Assembly: GCA_963920635.1 (NCBI GenBank) | Contig: OY987307.1 | Coordinates: 21,467,735-21,531,734 of the forward strand | Source of the DNA: Pseudeuparius sepicola | Lineage: Eukaryota; Arthropoda; Insecta; Coleoptera; Anthribidae | Direction: 5' to 3' | DNA: 64,000 bases | In this document: positions 58,548 to 64,000 of the stretch, piece by piece | Position numbering within the stretch: position 1 is the first letter of the stretch | How the letters are laid out: the number at the start of each line of letters is the position of its first letter | The notes under the pieces: generated by a model | What the model was told of the DNA's origin: nothing | The model's input: only the letters and a program-made list of their open reading frames with translations | Database searches by the model: none | Program-made: the position numbers and the translations under genes

Positions 58548-59464
58548 ATATACAGTGTGGCCATTTTAGTGTGCAACATATGGGAATTTTTTTTATTAAT
58601 TGCACAACCAAAATACAAATATTGCCGAAAGTTGGTGCATGTTCGATAATCATATTAGGTGCCCTTAGAATGGTTGCAAGTTAAACAGCATACAGGGTAG
58701 GTCAAAAAATATAAAAATTGTTCAAGAGTAAAGTACCCTTATTTAAAAGAATTCAGCAGAATGTTATTAAGAAAAGTTGTTTAGAATTAAAAGTTATGCC
58801 TAAATACCAAAACATGGCCTCCTAAGAAAAAAATATTTTTTTTTTGAAAAACATTAATAATTTTCTAAAAATATATATTTTTTAATATTCCCCCTAAACA
58901 CTTTCATAAATTAATCAAAATCAAATTAATTTCTCATAACTGTGTTCAAATTCAAGCATATTTGTAAAATTAACTTAGATTTTTAGTTTTTTAGGGAATC
59001 ACAAACTTCATGTTTGTTGCAACGATATTAAACACAACTTTAAAATTTCGCAAAAATTCTTATGAACAAGGTAAAACATTAGTAATGATAATGTGTCTAT
59101 TAAAAAACTCTCATTTAAGGTGCAAAATTTTTATTTTAAATGTTTAATAAGAAACTGGAAGTTCATCGACGAAAAAATTTTTTTTTTCTTAGGAGGCTAT
59201 GTTTTGGTATTTGGGCATAGCTTTTAATTCTAAACAACTTTTCTTAATAACCTTTTCCTGAATTTTTTGAAATAAGGGTACTTCACTCTTGTGAAATTTT
59301 TATATTTTTCGACCTACCCTGTATGCTGTTTAACTTGCAACCATTCTAAGGGCACCTAATATGATTATCGAACATGCACCAACTTTCGGCAATATTTGTA
59401 TTTTGGTTGTGCAATTAATAAAAAAAATCCCATATGTTGCACACTAAAATGGCCACACTGTATA
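58548..59464. mobile_element. Foldback MITE, ~917 bp with ~300-bp arms
   Basis: TATACAGTGTGGCCATTTTA and the complement at 59445-59464 open inverted arms of about 300 bp with very few mismatches, for example ATATTGCCGAAAGTTGGTGC. An inner CAGGGTAGGTC pair marks a second set of ends ~145 bp in, so one MITE may lie inside another. The centre is AT-rich and non-coding. Confidence 0.9.
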
Positions 59465-59571
59465 CAAGGGTGTCCCAGTTGAAACCATAACACCCCTGTA
59501 ACTTTTTTTTAATAATCCATTTTCACCAAACTTTTTTTAAATGTGTCAATTAAAATACATACATCTAAATT

Positions 59572-59727
59572 TTTCGAGATGTCTCGTCTCGTCTCGAGTT
59601 TGTCTCGGAGGATTTTATCTCATCTCGTCTCGAAATTCGAGACAACGTGATCTCCAGACCGAGACAAAAGGGCTTTAAGACGAGACTAGACGAGGAGAGG
59701 CGAGATGTCTCGTGTCTCGCGAGAACT
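59572..59727. repeat. Cluster of GAGAC/TCTCGTCTCG words in both orientations
   Basis: About 155 bp are densely packed with TCTCGTCTCG, GAGACGAGA and related pentamers in direct and inverted orientation. The ORF across it is a translation of the repeat. It is similar in style, though not in sequence, to the TCTTG clusters at 8135 and 9507. Confidence 0.85.
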
Positions 59728-59869
59728 CTACTGAAATCATGCTGAGTGCAACAAATATGTTTTTCGCACACGTTTCACACATTTTTTTTCAGCAACAAAA
59801 TAAACTGGCAAATTGAAGTTAATCACGGAAAATGTCACTGTCAGTCGCCATCCATATAGGTAACTATGA

Positions 59870-60745
59870 ATATGTTTTCGTTAGTAACAAGATTTGGATC
59901 TGCACGAACACTATTATGAAAGATCTGTGCTGTGCATAACGATGTTTCAAGCGATCGCTACTGGCTCCACACGACGAAAAAATCGACGGGGTGGTTTAAT
60001 GTTAAAACACCATTGTTGAAGAATCTTTGATAAAATAAAAACATGCAAAATGTGTCTGTTATAACGAATTTAATATCCAAAATAAAATAAAATGATTTCT
60101 TTGTTGTGTCCCTTTAATTTGAGAAGTTTTGTATGACATATTTCCTTGATGGACTTTCTTTAAAAAAGTATAGCAAGCAAGAATATTTTGGTACCCATTG
60201 CTTTGAAGTACACAACACACTAGATTTTCCAGTTTCTTCTTTATATAGTGCACCATTGCTTCGCTTTCGCGCTATAGACAAACTTTTCTACTTTATTTCT
60301 TACATACGTTACAAAATACTATTCCAAAATATAATATTCAGAATTCTCGCTCCTTCAACTGGTAGGACAGATCATTACGTAATTCCAAAATAGTGTTTAT
60401 TCTTCTTCAATTTATGTACTGGTCTGTGCATACGATTTTCTTCATGAGCATGGATAATTTCATGTTATCACAAACAAATCTACCTATAAATGCTCTGCTA
60501 ATATGACAAAACTGCAAAATATTGACCGCAAAGAGAATTCTTTACCGTAAAAAGAACGTAAATGGTAATAAAGCATGATATATTAGAATATGGGACATTC
60601 TAAAAATGTCAGAAACCACAGAATACCCCCTTACAACGTACAATAAGTTGCCATTTTTTTTCGTCGAGTAGTGTCACTCCAGTCCGCAAACAACAATGAA
60701 ATATGACGTCATGCTCAGGTCTTTAATATAGTGTCGTTCCAGTTT
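59870..60745. repeat. Dispersed ~0.87-kb repeat, copy B
   Basis: This matches 41905-42795 in the same orientation (for example GGTGGTTTAATGTTAAAA, ATGTGTCTGTTA, AATGAAATATGACGTCAT). Differences are scattered, with stops in all frames. Confidence 0.7.
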
Positions 60746-62431
60746 GAATTAACCAAAATTAGAGTAAACATTTCTTTTCAATATGAAACAATAACGTTTT
60801 GGGGAACATTTAATGGTACCTAAGTATACCTACCTATATTTATCACGTTCATACGTATTCTCAAATTACAAGAAAAAAATTATCTTTGATTAAACTCGTA
60901 ATCAATAGAGTATCAACTCATTTTGCGCACTAATGCACAAAGTTAGAATTTTGGCGATCACTATCACGCAAAATCTAGTAACTTTTTGTGTGATCATAGA
61001 AAAAGTAATTTAATTTCTTCCGGACAAACTATTACCTAAGTTATTGAAAAAAACTACTACTACACAATTTTTTTGAAATACTTACAAGCAAAACGTTTTC
61101 AAGAATTTAGTTTTCCTACAGAAGAAAATCCTTAAAATGTTATTTGTATGAGCCTAGTAATTATTATTATAATTATTAATGTAAACAAAATTTCTTTGAA
61201 TACTTTGTCCTCCTTGAATAGTTCAACAGTTTCAACTTGGAAGTTCGCTTTCAACGGTTTTTCCAGTCAGCTCGCTCCTGAGAACTTAACAGCTTTATTT
61301 CCTTTCCAATCTATAAAATTTCAAAATGAAGCATAAGCCGCCAGTTGCTTTAAAAACTAATAATTTCTCCTCCCTCCATAACTCTCAAATAAAAACTTTT
61401 CGGAGGAAGTTCCGGAAAATGCGAAAATCTTGCTGTTCCATAGTGAGTTAATTAAAATTTCTTTGGAACTCTTTCGGCGATTATTTGATAAAGAGTACAA
61501 AAAACTATTTTGTAAGATTTCTAAATTAATATAATAGTTATTTGGCTACCAAGACAATGAAGTTCAACTTTTTAACTAATGTGAAACCACGTGAGTTATA
61601 AAAAGAATCTTTAGTGACGAGAGACTTTATATTTTTTAAATAGAAAAAACAAGTTTTATTAGGCAAAATAGTTTAAAGGACGCGGTAACCCATCCATATT
61701 ATGAGCAGACCGCGCGCGCTGTCTACATCGCTCTACATAAATTGAGCACGATGGGATGGGGCACGGAGCAACTGACTTGCAGGGGTCCTCTGGCTCTCTC
61801 TTTCAGTTTATATAGAAAACAGAATTGATGTTGAAACCGTATCGTTTACAAAGGTCCATTCAATAGTTTTTAAATTCAAAAAAGGCAAATAAGGCCAAAA
61901 CAACAATTCAACGGCCTAACATATCTTCATAGAGAGTGTTATTGAGCCCGATATTTCAAATATAATAAAACAATGGAATCCCAACAGTTCACTCTTCACT
62001 CCGCATTGTAATATTCCCATTCTGGCGTCGTCCAGCTGGCCACATTCGCTTTATCCCCGTAACCCAATTAAAATTCGCGGTTAATTACAGTTAATAATGT
62101 CATCTAGTCGGTATGGCCCCGAGGCCCGAACGACCACCTGAAAAGGAACCGGTTGCCCCGAACTGTCCAGCTGGGCCGTGGTCACATGATTACGGTGTAG
62201 GGATTTTTAAAGGACCTCATTTGCATAACAACGGGACGCATCATAGGTGGCGGCCCTTCGACCCCTTTATGCGACGCTATCGCAAGAAAAAGGGTTGAGA
62301 GTTCGGTAATAATTGTACCGCGGGCGTTTGACCAGTTCCAACCGTTGGCAAATCGACAATAGGCGTGTTCACACCGAAATCGATAGATCTAAAAGTCTGT
62401 AGAAACATGTATCAATCATCCAACCGTTTTA
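60746..62431. other. Spacer with GC-rich island at ~61980-62340
   Basis: A diverged copy of the 50265-type block lies at about 61544-61740 (AATGAAGTTCAACTTTTTA; CAGACCGCGCGCGC). The island carries a 61-codon ORF with no recognised domain. Nothing else is identified. Confidence 0.35.
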
Positions 62432-63619
62432 GAGAGTAAGGAAAGTGGTGTAAGCTCATATTAACAGCAGAAATTTGTTTAAGGCCCTAAACACGTATGC
62501 ATACTCTGTACTCAGCTATTGGTTCGGAAAAGTGAACTGGACCAACACGGACATCAACAACATCATCCTCGCAGCGCCATAGAAAGAACAACTTTGCCAC
62601 GTCAACTAGGAGGCAGAGGATTGGCAGACCTCAACAAGACCAACAAATATTAAATCTGCATCATTATTTCCACAGACAAGCCAACAGTTCCTCACTACAT
62701 CGAGCTATATGAGGAGTAAACGCCTCAACACAGCTACGTCTGGGAGAACACGAGCACCAAAATCACTACAGAGCCGACAATGATCTGGTTGGAGAAGCCG
62801 CTGCACGGGAGACATCCTAATGAGGTTATCCAGGAAAATGTCGATTAGTTAGCACCGAACTATTGACTGACCTCGGGACAAATGTTTCCCGAAACACAGG
62901 GTTTCTTACTGGCCATTCAAGATCAGGTTATATCAACTCGTAACTACCTAAAATTCATTGTGGGAGATGCATCGATAGTGGACGACAGGTGTAGATACGG
63001 ATGCCGGACTTAAGAGACGCTCCAGCACATAACAGGAGGATGTCAGATGTTCGCATCGACGGAATATAAGGAACGACACGACTCGGTTGCCAAGATCTTG
63101 CACCAGGAACTGGCGGAAAAACTGCTGCTTGTGCAAGCAGAGAGGGTCCCATATTGCAGCTACACACAGGAGCCTGTTATAGTTGATAAAATTTCTAGGA
63201 AGACAACTCTGATTGTTGTGGCCATCCCAAACAACAACAACCTGCGTGTGAAGCAGACCGAGAAGATCGCGAAGTACAGAGACTTAGAAGGCAATGGGAA
63301 ATGGAGAACGTTCAGACGGTTTCAATCATCGTGTCAACAACTGGTGTTATACCAAAAAGTTTACTGAGAAACATCAACGAGCTGGGTCTAACTGATAATC
63401 TTTACAGGTCCATGCAGAAAGCGGTACTACTTGCGACAGCCCGAACCGTCAGGAAATTCATGGGAAATACAGGAACGTCCAACAACATCAATGTTACCTA
63501 AAGATCAATAACATGGCAAGGGTCTCGTCCGAGCCAGATTCTGATGGTATCCGGGATACTCGGGATATTAGTGGATGTTCCCCGCAGAAGGAGGTCGAAT
63601 GCCTTTTGGCTAAGTCGAT
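62432..63619 (+). mobile_element. Old 5'-truncated Dong-like element, copy 4
   Basis: Homology starts near AGAGAGTAAGG, equivalent to about 30180 of the intact copy, and ends GGCTAAGTCGATA before a short degenerate TAA tract. It has several deletions (one of ~45 bp near 62570) and many substitutions, so it is much older than the 27.6-35.1 kb cluster. It is in the same orientation. Confidence 0.93.
62457..63501 (+). pseudogene. Decayed Dong-like C-terminal coding remnant
   Basis: The coding match is broken by stops (for example near 62708, 62848 and 62864) and frameshifts. The zinc-knuckle region has lost a codon context at about 63010, and the RPD of the endonuclease is deleted with about 60 bases near 63176. 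Only short open pieces remain. Useful as an age contrast with the young copies. Confidence 0.9.
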
Positions 63620-64000
63620 AATAATAACAATATAAAAGATAATTTATTTTGTTCATGCATAAAAAAGAAACTAAGCCAAAGAACGAAATTTAGTAAAAAA
63701 CGATTGGTATTATCTCCGCTATATAGACTGCATAGACTCTTTCAACCGTACCGCTGCGACGTTGCCACATTCCTGTTCATGAATTAAAATTTAAGTCGGT
63801 TTTGGTATAACGAAAAATACCAATTTATTATTGAATTCCGAAACCGTTCATTCGTTTTATCACCTCATTGGAGCGGAAACTTTTGGACCTTGCTGCGTAT
63901 TTTTCGTCGGGCTTTCGGGAACTTTTAATTAGTAGACCCAATTTGGAATGCCCCGCTGGAAGAGTGTCGGAGGGGCTTGGGGGAGGGGGGGCGCTTATCG
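63620..64000. other. Terminal spacer with GC-rich end
   Basis: It is AT-rich until about 63830, then an island with G runs continuing to the window edge. No gene is recognised. Confidence 0.35.

Overview
This looks like AT-rich, non-coding nuclear DNA from an animal, most likely an insect (a beetle is plausible, but the order cannot be fixed from sequence alone). I recognise no host gene, tRNA, rRNA, operon or CRISPR array. The content is dense and nested repeats: R4/Dong-type LINEs in (TAA)n tracts, Penelope-like, Ty3/Gypsy, RTE-like and Tc1 remnants, hAT-like non-autonomous elements with 8-bp target duplications, and many long-inverted-repeat (foldback) elements ending in insect-style CAGGGTGT or CAGTGTGTCC termini. 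Small GC-rich islands lie between them.

Layout. 1-5256: one element with ~110-bp terminal inverted repeats (TIRs), carrying nested foldbacks. 5.9-7.4 kb: an RTE-like 3' tail, then a broken THAP zinc-finger coding fragment between short inverted repeats. 8.1-9.65 kb: element bounded by clusters of a TCTTG word. 9.78-12.0 kb: 360-bp satellite array. 12.4-12.8 kb: Ty3/Gypsy reverse transcriptase remnant. 14.7-19.0 kb: ~2-kb tandem duplication. 19-26 kb: RTE tail and several MITEs, one with a tandemly triplicated arm.

27.6-35.1 kb is the centrepiece: one apparently intact Dong-like retrotransposon (1221-codon ORF with reverse transcriptase and restriction-like endonuclease) followed head-to-tail by two 5'-truncated, nearly identical copies, all separated by (TAA)n. 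A fourth, decayed copy lies at 62.4-63.6 kb. The intact ORF could mobilise the truncated copies in trans if they keep the 3' end.

35-64 kb holds foldbacks, hAT-like elements (35859-36976, 52759-54020, 54203-55285), three Penelope-like fragments (one between long inverted arms), a 396-bp tandem repeat whose unit looks like an exon with splice sites, and a Tc1 transposase fragment. All similarity statements come from reading the sequence by eye; no search or alignment was run.
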